DNA of 64,000 nt, taken from Listeria_A hofi (GTDB lineage: Bacteria > Bacillota > Bacilli > Lactobacillales > Listeriaceae). Location of the stretch: the NCBI RefSeq assembly GCF_963575615.1, contig NZ_CAUYTL010000009.1, positions 1 to 64,000 on the forward strand, in the 5' to 3' direction. The translations under genes were made by a program, and so were the position numbers. The notes under the pieces are model-generated. The model saw only the letters and a program-made list of their open reading frames with translations, ran no database searches and was not told the origin of the DNA. This document shows, in pieces, positions 35,760 through 43,851 of the stretch (the stretch's first letter is position 1; each line of letters begins with the position of its first letter).

Positions 35760-35760
35760 T

Positions 35761-35803
35761 AAAGGCGCTAAACACTAGATAAATCCTAGTATTTAGCGCC
35801 TTT
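35761..35803. terminator. Bidirectional terminator between tagO and the LCP gene
   Basis: AAAGGCGCTAAACACTAG (35761-35778) pairs with CTAGTATTTAGCGCCTTT (35786-35803), 18 bp with one mismatch. It has A-rich and T-rich ends, so it can stop transcription from both sides. Confidence 0.9.
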
Positions 35804-35807
35804 ATGT

Positions 35808-36848
35808 TTAGTTTTCCTCGTTATATGGCATTGCACTTGGAAAAGGTTTGTTGACACCTTGAAGTTGTCCGGCGAACTCATTAGCCACACTTTGTACAGA
35901 ATTCTCATCTAGCTGGTAGTAGTATACGCCGTCTTGCGGTGCGTCTGCCCCTTTAAGTGCGAGAGACTGCATATCGATATCGTTTGTCATTCCATATTTA
36001 GCAATGGAAAGCATTTGTGAAAAAGTCATGTTTGTTTTCATATTATCTCCAACCGCTTTAATCACGTCGGAGTACTTATTGATAGAGCCTATGGAGGTAG
36101 CTTTGTCAATAATGGCTTTCATGACAAGTTGCTGTCTTTTGCCACGTTCGATATCATTATCAATATGGCGTGTTCTTGAGAGTGCTAATGCTTGTTCTCC
36201 ATCCAATTTTTGCTTTCCTTTTTTCAAGGTAATCTTTCCTGCTTGGTCTTTCGAGTTTTGTTCTGTAAAGTCGACAGGTACGTCTACATCGACTCCGTCA
36301 AGAGCATCAACTATTTCTAGGAAAGCGTCAAAATTAAAACGAACATAATAATCAACTGGAACTTGAAATAAATCTTCCACTGTTTTCATAGTTAACTCTG
36401 GTCCACCGTAAGCATGTGCAGCATTTATTTTTGTGTATCTATCTGTCTTACCGTCTTTACTTTCTATGTGGACATAAGAATCACGAGGTATGCTTGTCAT
36501 ATCAAGTTTGTTATCTTTAACATTTAACGTTGCTAGTATCAGTGCATCGCTACGTGGGCTACCCCCATTGTTCGCTTGTCGTTTCGTACTGTCATCTACA
36601 CCGATGATCAGGAATGAAAAACTATCTTTGATGGGGTCGACATCCTTATTTCGTAGTGATGAGGCTTCTCCACTTCTCACATTATCATAGGAACTATCTA
36701 CGGCAAGCTTTGCTGAACTGAACAAATATGTAGCATATCCAGCACACGCAAGTACGATTAGCATCAATGGAATCAAGACTGAAAAAAGTACCAACCGGCG
36801 CCGTTTATACTTTGCGCTTCTTGGAGCTGGGCTTTTGTTTATAGGCAT
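35808..36848 (-). CDS. LytR-CpsA-Psr (LCP) family glycopolymer ligase
   Basis: Transfers lipid-linked wall polymers such as teichoic acid to peptidoglycan. The 346-residue protein has a basic cytoplasmic tail (1-20), one membrane segment (about 21-45) and the extracellular LCP domain with FLIIGVDDS near 79-87, RSDALILATLN near 99, SIPRDSYVHI near 120 and the RTRHIDNDIERGKRQQ segment near 232, where the arginines bind the pyrophosphate. ATG is at 36846-36848 after AAGGAGA. Its position opposite tagO fits a role in attaching wall teichoic acid. Exact paralogue (TagT/U/V or LytR) cannot be told. Confidence 0.9.
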   Translation of the reverse strand: MPINKSPAPRSAKYKRRRLVLFSVLIPLMLIVLACAGYATYLFSSAKLAVDSSYDNVRSGEASSLRNKDVDPIKDSFSFLIIGVDDSTKRQANNGGSPRSDALILATLNVKDNKLDMTSIPRDSYVHIESKDGKTDRYTKINAAHAYGGPELTMKTVEDLFQVPVDYYVRFNFDAFLEIVDALDGVDVDVPVDFTEQNSKDQAGKITLKKGKQKLDGEQALALSRTRHIDNDIERGKRQQLVMKAIIDKATSIGSINKYSDVIKAVGDNMKTNMTFSQMLSIAKYGMTNDIDMQSLALKGADAPQDGVYYYQLDENSVQSVANEFAGQLQGVNKPFPSAMPYNEEN

Positions 36849-37097
36849 GAATTATTTCTCCTTATAATTAAATTTCTAGCTAAATCCCGAAGTAAAGTAT
36901 TTGCATATGCAATAGATGCAATTGTACCATGATAAGAAATCTGGTTTGTTACAGTAAATTTACGTTTGCTTTAAAGTTATAGTAAAGAACATTGCAAAAA
37001 TAAATGCACTTTTTTCTATTATACCTAAGAGGGACGTAAATGAACATTAAAATCATCAAAAATAAGGCAAAATAAGTCGTATGTAATGGCGATTTAG
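36849..37097. other. Intergenic region between two minus-strand genes
   Basis: No gene seen. On the minus strand, TACAAT near 36926-36931 could be the -10 of the LCP gene promoter, without a clear -35. No strong terminator for the GNAT gene upstream of it was recognised. Confidence 0.4.
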
Positions 37098-37640
37098 TTA
37101 AATTATTCCACGGCTGTATACTTTTATATTTTTTAGCGTCTTGGTATTCATATCGAACTCGGTTGCCGTCTCATCAAAATCAAATCTTAATTTTTCTAAT
37201 AATCTTATAGAAGCAATGTTCTCCGGATCGACTTTTGCTTTCAACGCTTGAATGTTAGTCGTAGTTTGGATTATGTGTACAAATGTTTGAAGAATTTCGG
37301 TCATTATACCTAACCCCCAATGGCTTTTCTTCAACTCATATCCTATTTCAGCAGTCATATTTTCTATGCACAGCTCATTAATTCCGCAAGAACCTATTAA
37401 TTCACTGTTTTCTTTATAAAAAATAACATACCTATTTGCTGTTTCTTCTTGAAGTATAGCTGAGATAATTTCACGAGCTTGGTTGATTGTGGTGAATGTT
37501 TCAATATTCATAAAGCGTGTCACATCATCATCAGACCATATTTTTAGCATTTGAGGAGCATCATCACAAGTCATCATTTGGTTTTTTGTGTGTGCTGTTT
37601 CAAATTCGGTTGGTAGTAGTCTTAGTTCATCTACTAGCAT
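37098..37640 (-). CDS. GNAT family acetyltransferase (RimJ/RimL-like)
   Basis: A 180-residue acetyltransferase of the ribosomal-protein-serine/alanine type. Conserved features are GYELKKSHWGLGIMTE (acetyl-CoA loop, near 101-116) and the NIASIRLLEKLRF motif near 143-155. The start codon directly follows the yvyE stop codon (TAG-ATG on the minus strand), so the two are translated from one mRNA. Substrate unknown. Confidence 0.82.
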   Translation of the reverse strand: MLVDELRLLPTEFETAHTKNQMMTCDDAPQMLKIWSDDDVTRFMNIETFTTINQAREIISAILQEETANRYVIFYKENSELIGSCGINELCIENMTAEIGYELKKSHWGLGIMTEILQTFVHIIQTTTNIQALKAKVDPENIASIRLLEKLRFDFDETATEFDMNTKTLKNIKVYSRGII

Positions 37641-38276
37641 CTAAATGACATCCTTTTCACGATATTCTTGTCCATTTTTTTGTAGCTGAACTTGTCCATT
37701 TGTCAAGTTTATGGCCCATTCTTGGAACAAAACTACGTCAGCACTGTCAACGTACACGTCAAGAACAACTTTATCAGTGAATGTAGTGTTTGAGATTTGA
37801 TACCCTTCTTTTTCTAGCGCATTTCCAAACTTTGCATGCGATGAATAATCAAGAGTGCATGAAATAATCATGGCGAGTGAGCGTTCAACAATCCCCAGTG
37901 TATTACAAGTTTCACTCACAGCAGTACCATATGCACGAACCAGGCCGCCAGATCCGAGCTTAACACCACCGAAATATCTTGTAACAACAACAGCTACGTT
38001 TTTTAGTCGTTTCTTTTTTAAAACTTCCAGCATAGGAACACCGGCTGTACCACTAGGTTCCCCATCATCGTTTGCTTTCTGATATTGATCACGTTCACCG
38101 ATGAGGTAGGCGGAACAATTATGACTAGCGTTCCAATGTAATTTCTTTACATTTGTTACAAATTTTTGAGCTGTTTGTTCATCAGTTGCACGAATGATAG
38201 AACAAATAAATCTAGATTTCTCAATAATTATTTCGTGTTGCCCAGCTTCTCTGATTGTTAAATAGTTTTCTAGCAT
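37641..38276 (-). CDS. yvyE: YvyE/YigZ (IMPACT) family protein
   Basis: A 211-residue two-domain protein of the UPF0029/IMPACT family. The N-terminal domain contains NDDGEPSGTAGVPML and TRYFGGVKLGSGGLVRAY, the signature of the family; the C-terminal part is ferredoxin-like. In eukaryotes IMPACT proteins modulate translation control; the bacterial role is unclear. I use ATG at 38274-38276, 5 nt after GGAGG; an in-frame TTG four codons upstream overlaps that ribosome binding site. It is divergent from degU, as in Listeria and Bacillus. Confidence 0.88.
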   Translation of the reverse strand: MLENYLTIREAGQHEIIIEKSRFICSIIRATDEQTAQKFVTNVKKLHWNASHNCSAYLIGERDQYQKANDDGEPSGTAGVPMLEVLKKKRLKNVAVVVTRYFGGVKLGSGGLVRAYGTAVSETCNTLGIVERSLAMIISCTLDYSSHAKFGNALEKEGYQISNTTFTDKVVLDVYVDSADVVLFQEWAINLTNGQVQLQKNGQEYREKDVI

Positions 38277-38391
38277 ATAGGCCTCCAATAGTTAATTTAG
38301 TCACCTTCTTTCACAAGTTTAACGGAAAAATGAATGTATGTATAGTTAGAAAATGAGTTTGTAGCACATTTGAAAGGTGAAGTGGGAGCAA

Positions 38392-38644
38392 ATTCATGGT
38401 ATAATGAATTCCATTGTTACTTTTGATAGATAAATCTTTTATCGCCTAGGCATTTTTATGGAACGCTTAGCCCTACAAAACAAAGCAAATAACAATGGCT
38501 TCTAGAAAAGCATGAAATGATACAGAGAGAGCTATAGTAATATAGTCGATAGATTGTTTTAAGTAGTCTTTTGAGCTACTAAAGGGATAAAAAATGGGAA
38601 CGAATATAAAAATAACAATTTTAAAGGAGGATTTCTCATTATGA
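38392..38644 (+). promoter_or_regulatory. degU promoter and structured leader with upstream mini-ORF
   Basis: An extended -10 (TGGTATAAT, TATAAT at 38400-38405) lacks a good -35. The predicted leader is about 230 nt. Near its 5' end CCATTGTTA (38411-38419) pairs perfectly with TAACAATGG (38490-38498), closing a domain of 88 nt; AGTAG/CTACT forms a later hairpin near 38564-38582. A 16-codon frame, MGTNIKITILKEDFSL (38594-38644), follows AAAGGG at 7 nt and its TGA overlaps the degU ATG (ATGA). degU also has its own AAAGGAGG. A riboswitch, leader-peptide control or simple coupling are all possible. Confidence 0.5.
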
Positions 38645-39327
38645 CTGTAAAAATCATGATTGTAGATGATCATCAATTATTTCGTGAAGGTATAAAACGC
38701 ATTTTAGAATTAGAAGATTCATTTGAAGTAGTTGCTGAAGCGGAAAATGGAAAAAACATTGTTGCTAAGGTGCGCGAATATCGACCGGATATCGTACTTA
38801 TGGATATAAATATGCCTACAGTAAACGGCTTGGACGCTACAGAAATGTTGGTTAGACAATTTCCTAGCATTAAAGTAGTGGTTTTAACTATTCATGATAC
38901 AGATGAGTTTGTTACAGAAGCTTTGCGTGCTGGGGCAGTGGGGTATTTATTGAAAGAGATGGATGCTAAGGATCTCGTAGATGCTATTAAAACAGTAGAA
39001 GATGGTGGAGCCTATATACATCCTAAAGCAGCGATTAAATTAGTGCGCGAATATCGTCATTTAGCTAGCACTAATAACGCTCAAGGTGCTTACGGTTATC
39101 AACAGCCAGAGGTCAAGATGCCTTTACATATTCTCACGCACAGAGAATGTGAAGTTCTTCAACTATTGACGGATGGCAAGAGTAATCGTGGTATTGGCGA
39201 AACCCTTTTCATCAGTGAAAAGACTGTTAAAAATCACGTAAGTAGTATTCTGCAAAAAATGAAAGTAAATGATCGTACGCAGGCCGTTGTTACTGCAATC
39301 AAAAATGGTTGGGTATTCATTAGATAA
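38641..39327 (+). CDS. degU: Response regulator DegU (orphan)
   Basis: NarL/FixJ-type DNA-binding response regulator of 228 residues. The receiver domain is about 3-120 with acidic pocket DD at 9-10 and phospho-acceptor Asp55 (LMDINMP). The LuxR-type helix-turn-helix is about 160-225 (LTHRECEVLQLLTDG...SEKTVKNHVSSILQKM). In Listeria DegU controls motility, chemotaxis and virulence. No DegS kinase gene is adjacent: the upstream neighbour is divergent yvyE and downstream is degV. This matches the orphan state known for Listeria, where acetyl phosphate can phosphorylate DegU. degV follows 24 bp downstream. Confidence 0.95.
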   Translation: MTVKIMIVDDHQLFREGIKRILELEDSFEVVAEAENGKNIVAKVREYRPDIVLMDINMPTVNGLDATEMLVRQFPSIKVVVLTIHDTDEFVTEALRAGAVGYLLKEMDAKDLVDAIKTVEDGGAYIHPKAAIKLVREYRHLASTNNAQGAYGYQQPEVKMPLHILTHRECEVLQLLTDGKSNRGIGETLFISEKTVKNHVSSILQKMKVNDRTQAVVTAIKNGWVFIR

Positions 39328-39351
39328 AATCGTTAAATTAGAGGTGACTTT

Positions 39352-40203
39352 ATGGGGGAAAAAATCGCTATCGTGACGGACAGTACTGCTTATTTACCCC
39401 AAGCAGTAATCGATAAGTTTGATATTCATAGTGTGGCTCTTTCGGTCACAGTTGATGGACAGTCCTACGTGGAGAACAGGGACATTGATGAAAATAATTT
39501 CTATAGTATTGCAAATGCATCAAAAACATTTCCAACGACTTCTCAGCCAGCGCCAGGCGATTTCATGATTTTGTATGAGAAATTGCGTGATAAGGGATTC
39601 GATACTATTATTAGTATCCATCTGAGCAGTGGTATTAGTGGCACATATCAAAATGCTGTTTCAGCTGGGAATATAGTTGAAGGCGTTCAAGTAGTAGCTT
39701 ATGATTCAGAAATTGCTTGCATGGCTATGGGAATGTTAGTAGAAAAGGCTGCCGAATTAGTAGCCTCAGGAGAGAAATTAGAGGCCGTTTTGAAACAGTT
39801 AGATGCTATGCGAGATGCTATGGGTGCTTATTTTATTGTAGACGATTTGAACCACCTTGCAAGAGGCGGCAGGCTCTCTAATGCACAGGCCATTATTGGC
39901 AGTGTTCTTCAAATTAAACCCATTCTTCATTTTGAGGAGAAAAAGATTGTCTTATTCGAGAAAATCAGGACACAGAAAAAAGCTTTTCGCAGGATTGATG
40001 GGCTTTTAGCAGAGGCTGTGGAAAATGGTCAGGCGCAACAAGCTTATATTGTCCATGGCAATTGTTACGAAAAGGCAGAAACATGGAAAGCGGAGTTGCA
40101 GGCAGCTCATCCTCATATAGATTTTAAAATTAGTTATTTCGGTCCAGTTATTGCGACACACCTTGGAGAAGGCTCGCTTGCTCTGGTATGGACAATTAAA
40201 TAG
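39352..40203 (+). CDS. degV: DegV family fatty acid-binding protein
   Basis: A 283-residue two-domain DegV/FakB-type protein that holds a fatty acid and presents it to a FakA-like kinase. The opening IAIVTDSTAYLP, the TTSQPAPGDF motif near 62-71 with the ligand-binding Thr-Ser, and DDLNHLARGGRLSNAQA near 163-179 are family signatures. ATG 39352 lies behind AGAGGTG. The gene is next to degU in both Bacillus and Listeria, although no regulatory link is evident. Its terminator is duplicated around the element at 40340-40504. Confidence 0.92.
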   Translation: MGEKIAIVTDSTAYLPQAVIDKFDIHSVALSVTVDGQSYVENRDIDENNFYSIANASKTFPTTSQPAPGDFMILYEKLRDKGFDTIISIHLSSGISGTYQNAVSAGNIVEGVQVVAYDSEIACMAMGMLVEKAAELVASGEKLEAVLKQLDAMRDAMGAYFIVDDLNHLARGGRLSNAQAIIGSVLQIKPILHFEEKKIVLFEKIRTQKKAFRRIDGLLAEAVENGQAQQAYIVHGNCYEKAETWKAELQAAHPHIDFKISYFGPVIATHLGEGSLALVWTIK

Positions 40204-40318
40204 AAATTGGGATATAACCTTAATTAATCGACGATGAGTGTTCAAAGTAAGGCCGCATATATAGTACTCGACACCGGCCTACTTAGTTAGTGCCCTGCCC
40301 TATTCAAACTCCTTCTTC

Positions 40319-40525
40319 AGCCTCCTAATTAGGAGGTTTCAGACTGTAGAAAAACTACTTCACATGATTTTCCGCAAAACCTCAGCGTGTCGACAAATGC
40401 TTAGTTTCTAGGCAAAAGCGAGTACCAGCGCGGAGCGTACTGGAGTACGTGAGCACTGGAACGGAGTTTTTAACAACGAAAATGAGCGTTTGTCGACACG
40501 CTGTAGCCTCCTAATTAGGAGGTTT
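40319..40525 (+). mobile_element. Family B element nested in the degV terminator
   Basis: A 21-bp direct repeat made of AG, the perfect 16-bp palindrome CCTCCTAATTAGGAGG, and TTT lies at 40319-40339 and 40505-40525. The 165 bp between them start CAGACTGTAGAAAAACTACT and hold a 121-bp core (40383-40503) with perfect 15-bp inverted repeats CAGCGTGTCGACAAA and TTTGTCGACACGCTG. The interior includes TTCTAGGCAAAAGCGAGTAC and GGAGTACGTGAGCACTGG. There is no coding sequence. Only the downstream palindrome copy is followed by a long T run. Confidence 0.88.
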
Positions 40526-40529
40526 TTTT
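40507..40529 (+). terminator. Functional copy of the degV terminator
   Basis: Perfect 16-bp palindrome CCTCCTAATTAGGAGG (40507-40522) followed by seven T. The identical palindrome at 40321-40336 has only three T before the element. Confidence 0.85.
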
Positions 40530-40729
40530 GTAGTATACTCTAAATCTAAATAAAAATAAAAAGCATAAAAAAGTTCAAAAGAGCTACAAAAAGGATGGAT
40601 TTAAGGTGAAAAGACGAATATTAGCTTATTATATGCGTTAATAACAACAGAATAAAGCATGAAAATCGAAATGTAGTAACTGGCAACTTTTTTTATTTCG
40701 TGTATAAATAGATGTACGAGGTGAATATA

Positions 40730-42070
40730 TTGCAGAAAAAAATAGAAGGACGATTGTTCATAGAAGAAGAACTAACAGACACTGATAATATGCAGTTTGT
40801 TGAGGCTATACGAGTTACTGAAAATAAGAAATTATGTTTTAGATGTGGTAATAATAGAGAGGAACTGTTTTTTAGATCTCCATGTAGTCGCTGTAATACA
40901 GAGGAATGTTTATATTGTAGAAATTGTATTCTAATGGGGAAAATAACGGAGTGCAGCAAACTATTTTTTTCACCTAGTACGACAAGTACTAGGAATCAGA
41001 GAAGTACGTATTTAGCTTGGAAAGGCGAATTATCACTAGGTCAAAGAGCAGCATCTGATAAGGTCCATCAGGCTGTTAAAGACAAGGAAGATTTACTTTT
41101 ATGGGCAGTCGCTGGTTCAGGTAAGACAGAGATGATGTTTAAGGGCATGAATGAGGTTCTAATAAACGGTGGGCGTCTGTGTGTTGCTTCTCCAAGAGTT
41201 GATGTTTGTTTAGAGTTATTCCCTCGCCTGCAACAAGTGTTTCCTGATGTGGGCATGGTTTGTTTATATGGGGACTCAGCAGGTGTATACAATGGAGAGC
41301 GTTTTGTAGTTGCAACAACACACCAACTAGTGAGGTTCTATGAGGCGTTTGATGTTGTTTTTATAGATGAAGTAGATGCGTTTCCATATGCCAAAGATCC
41401 ATTTTTAGAATATGCGGTTCAAAAAGCGCAATTGAGTACAGGTTGCTCTATTTTCATCACAGCGACACCGGACAGGAAGTGGCAAAAAGAATGCGATAGA
41501 GGAATGCGGAATTTTGTGAAAGTTCCAGCTAGGTATCATCGCAAACAACTACCTGTTCCGAAGAAGGTATGGATAGGTGATTGGAAAAAAGGCTTGCAAA
41601 AGGGGAATGTTTCGAAAATAACAACTCGGTGGATAAAACAAAAATTAAGCGAAGGGTGTCCAGTATTGTTATTTTTCCCGGAAATTAAAGTAATGCTACA
41701 AGTGGCTATAATACTTGAAAAAATGGGTTTTGGACCACTACTAACCGTTCATTCTGCTGATTCGGAGAGGAAGGAGAAGGTACAACAAATGCGTGACGGA
41801 ACTATACGGTTGCTATGTAGTACCACTATTCTTGAACGTGGAGTTACATTTACCAATGTACAGGTTGGCGTTTTTGGAAGTGAGGGAAGGATTTTTACAG
41901 AATCTGCGCTTGTACAAATATCTGGTCGAGCTGGAAGGAAAATTGAATATCCAAGAGGGGATGTACTATTTTTTCATAATGGTGTTTCTAAAAATATGGC
42001 ATTAGCTATTTCGCAAATAAAAATGATGAATAAGCTTGGGAAGCGTCAGGGGTTACTAGATGAGGAGTAG
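40730..42070 (+). CDS. comFA: DNA uptake ATP-dependent helicase ComFA
   Basis: Superfamily 2 helicase-like translocase (446 residues) that helps drive single-stranded DNA through the competence channel. An N-terminal four-cysteine zinc element (CFRCGN...CSRCNTEECLYCRNC, within about 30-70) precedes the motor, with Walker A AVAGSGKT near 126-133, DEVDAFP as Walker B, TATPD as motif III and SGRAGRK near 400. I choose TTG 40730, 6 nt after GAGGTG; ATG 40712 is upstream of that sequence and lacks its own. The last codons overlap comFC by 11 bp. The gene is intact. Confidence 0.92.
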   Translation: MQKKIEGRLFIEEELTDTDNMQFVEAIRVTENKKLCFRCGNNREELFFRSPCSRCNTEECLYCRNCILMGKITECSKLFFSPSTTSTRNQRSTYLAWKGELSLGQRAASDKVHQAVKDKEDLLLWAVAGSGKTEMMFKGMNEVLINGGRLCVASPRVDVCLELFPRLQQVFPDVGMVCLYGDSAGVYNGERFVVATTHQLVRFYEAFDVVFIDEVDAFPYAKDPFLEYAVQKAQLSTGCSIFITATPDRKWQKECDRGMRNFVKVPARYHRKQLPVPKKVWIGDWKKGLQKGNVSKITTRWIKQKLSEGCPVLLFFPEIKVMLQVAIILEKMGFGPLLTVHSADSERKEKVQQMRDGTIRLLCSTTILERGVTFTNVQVGVFGSEGRIFTESALVQISGRAGRKIEYPRGDVLFFHNGVSKNMALAISQIKMMNKLGKRQGLLDEE

Positions 42071-42743
42071 ATGCTTAGTGTGTGGCAGAGAGATATTAAC
42101 CAATATTTCTTGGAGCAGTCTATTAATCACAGAAAGAAAACGGGCTATTTGTTCTACCTGTGAATCCAGATTGGACAGAATTTATGGAGTCACTTGCCAA
42201 GGCTGTGGTAGGTCGATGGATAGCTTTGAACAACTAGTGATTTGTGCAGATTGCCAAAAGTGGGATATGGAAGTGAATAATTTACAAAAAAATATTGCTT
42301 GTTACACGTACAATGAATTCGCAAAAGAGCTGATGACTCTTTACAAATACAGAGGTGATTATGCTATTGCCGGAGCTTTTTCAGAACAGTTACAGAAACA
42401 ATGGGGATTGATAAAGAAGGACGTCACAATACCGCTTCCTATCAGTTCAGAGCGAAGAAAAGAGCGTGGATTTAATCAAACAGAGGGGTTGTTGCGCCTA
42501 GCCGGTATCCCATTTGAAATAACGTTAACAAGAAAACATACAGAGAAACAATCTAAAAAAAATCGAAAGGAACGAATAGGGCAAGAGCAATTCTTTTTTG
42601 TAGAAAATAAAGGGCAAATCGACTCCAAAGAAATATTGCTAGTGGATGATATTTATACAACGGGAACAACCATGCATTTAGCAGCAGATGCACTCATGGA
42701 AGCGGGTGCCAAAAGCGTATCTTCCCTTACTATTTTTCGTTAA
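42060..42743 (+). CDS. comFC: Competence protein ComFC (phosphoribosyltransferase-like)
   Basis: A 227-residue ComF-family protein that works with ComFA in DNA uptake. It has two N-terminal CxxC pairs forming a zinc element (CLVC, CSTC-like, CQGC, CADC within 1-66) and a type I phosphoribosyltransferase domain with the PRPP loop LLVDDIYTTGTT near 197-208. The ATG at 42060 lies inside comFA, so translation is coupled. Followed by 215 bp to hpf. Confidence 0.92.
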   Translation: MRSRCLVCGREILTNISWSSLLITERKRAICSTCESRLDRIYGVTCQGCGRSMDSFEQLVICADCQKWDMEVNNLQKNIACYTYNEFAKELMTLYKYRGDYAIAGAFSEQLQKQWGLIKKDVTIPLPISSERRKERGFNQTEGLLRLAGIPFEITLTRKHTEKQSKKNRKERIGQEQFFFVENKGQIDSKEILLVDDIYTTGTTMHLAADALMEAGAKSVSSLTIFR

Positions 42744-42958
42744 AGCGAAATTTTCAATCATTTTAGGTTTGTATTTGAAGATTTGTGGAATGAATAGAGT
42801 AACAGCGTCATACTTACAGACTATGTAAACGCTAGGATAATAGTAATTTTGCTCCGTGTAAATGTTTGCAAAATGCTACATTATAACGTAGACTGTATCT
42901 AAGGAGTCATTCACTTCTTGTAAAGTATGATTTGTTTTATTTCAAAGGAGGAATTGCT
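42744..42958. promoter_or_regulatory. Upstream region of hpf
   Basis: No gene. GTTTGT near 42768 and TGGAAT near 42787, 13 bp apart, loosely fit the general-stress sigma-B consensus (GTTT and GGGWAT). A hibernation factor is a natural stress-induced gene, but the match is weak. No terminator for comFC is evident. Confidence 0.3.
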
Positions 42959-43522
42959 ATGCTAAAGTATAACATTCGTGGCGAAAACATTGAAGTAACA
43001 GAGCCGATTAGAGAGTATGTTGAAAAGAAAATCGACAAATTAGAGCGCTATTTCAGCGAGGCTCCAGATGCTAATGTTCATGTGAATCTTAAAGTTTATT
43101 CTGATAAAAACGCAAAGGTTGAAGTGACCATTCCTCTCAAAAATTTAGTATTACGTGCTGAAGAAACGAGCGGGGATTTATATGCAAGTATTGATTTAAT
43201 TGTAGATAAATTAGAAAGACAAATCCGTAAACACAAAACAAAAGTGAATCGCAAATTCCGAGATAAAGGTGCCGAGCATGATTATTTCGCTTTTGCAGAA
43301 GTAAACGGTAGTGCTGCACCAGATGAATTTGAGAATGATAGTGAATTAGACATTGTTCGCACAAAGGAATTCTCATTGAAACCAATGGATAGTGAGGAAG
43401 CCGTACTTCAAATGAATTTATTAGGCCATAGTTTCTTTGTTTACACAGATGCAGAGTCCGATGGAACAAACATCGTGTATCGTCGTAAAGATGGCAAATA
43501 CGGTTTGATTGAAACGAATTAA
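42959..43522 (+). CDS. hpf: Ribosome hibernation promoting factor, long form
   Basis: A 187-residue protein. The N-terminal domain (1-100) binds the 30S decoding centre, and the C-terminal domain (about 125-187, EFSLKPMDSEEAVLQMNLLGHSFFVY) pairs two ribosomes into 100S dimers in stationary phase or stress. I place the start at ATG 42959 behind AAAGGAGG; an upstream ATG at 42932 precedes that site. A strong terminator follows. Confidence 0.95.
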   Translation: MLKYNIRGENIEVTEPIREYVEKKIDKLERYFSEAPDANVHVNLKVYSDKNAKVEVTIPLKNLVLRAEETSGDLYASIDLIVDKLERQIRKHKTKVNRKFRDKGAEHDYFAFAEVNGSAAPDEFENDSELDIVRTKEFSLKPMDSEEAVLQMNLLGHSFFVYTDAESDGTNIVYRRKDGKYGLIETN

Positions 43523-43538
43523 CTTAGACTCGTCCTCT

Positions 43539-43576
43539 AAAAGCCGGGATCCAAAATAAGGGGATCTCGGCTTTTG
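43539..43576 (+). terminator. Intrinsic terminator of hpf
   Basis: AAAAGCCGGGATC (43539-43551) pairs with GATCTCGGCTTTT (43563-43575), 13 bp with one G-T pair. Confidence 0.9.
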
Positions 43577-43718
43577 TTGTCAATTTCAAATTAGAAATAA
43601 AAAAGTGAATGATTAGAATTGAATGAAAGATATTATTTTTTTATTTAGATAAAGCGCATAGCTTAGGCTTTTATAAAGAATCAAAGGAAATGCGTCGAAA
43701 TGTTCACAGGAAAACAGG

Positions 43719-43748
43719 TTGTAAAAGGCAGGCGAAAGATGGTAGAAT
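43719..43748 (+). promoter_or_regulatory. Probable promoter of secA
   Basis: TTGTAA (43719-43724), 18-bp spacer, TAGAAT (43743-43748), giving a leader of about 95 nt. The rest of the 329-bp hpf-secA gap is A/T-rich and empty. Confidence 0.55.
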
Positions 43749-43851
43749 TGACTAGTGTGCCTGTGATAAGGCAGTTGCGTCAGAAAATGGGAAGAGCGCG
43801 ACGATTTCAAACTTCAGGGAAAGTATAGAAACAGTAGAGGAGAATAAGATC

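Noticed and set aside
40605..40640. Eleven-codon reading frame before comFA with a Shine-Dalgarno-like AAGGATGG
   Set aside because: Too short and isolated to support as a gene; no overlap or coupling with comFA.
43613..43810. Minus-strand reading frame between hpf and secA
   Set aside because: Falls over the secA promoter region, with no motif and no upstream signals.
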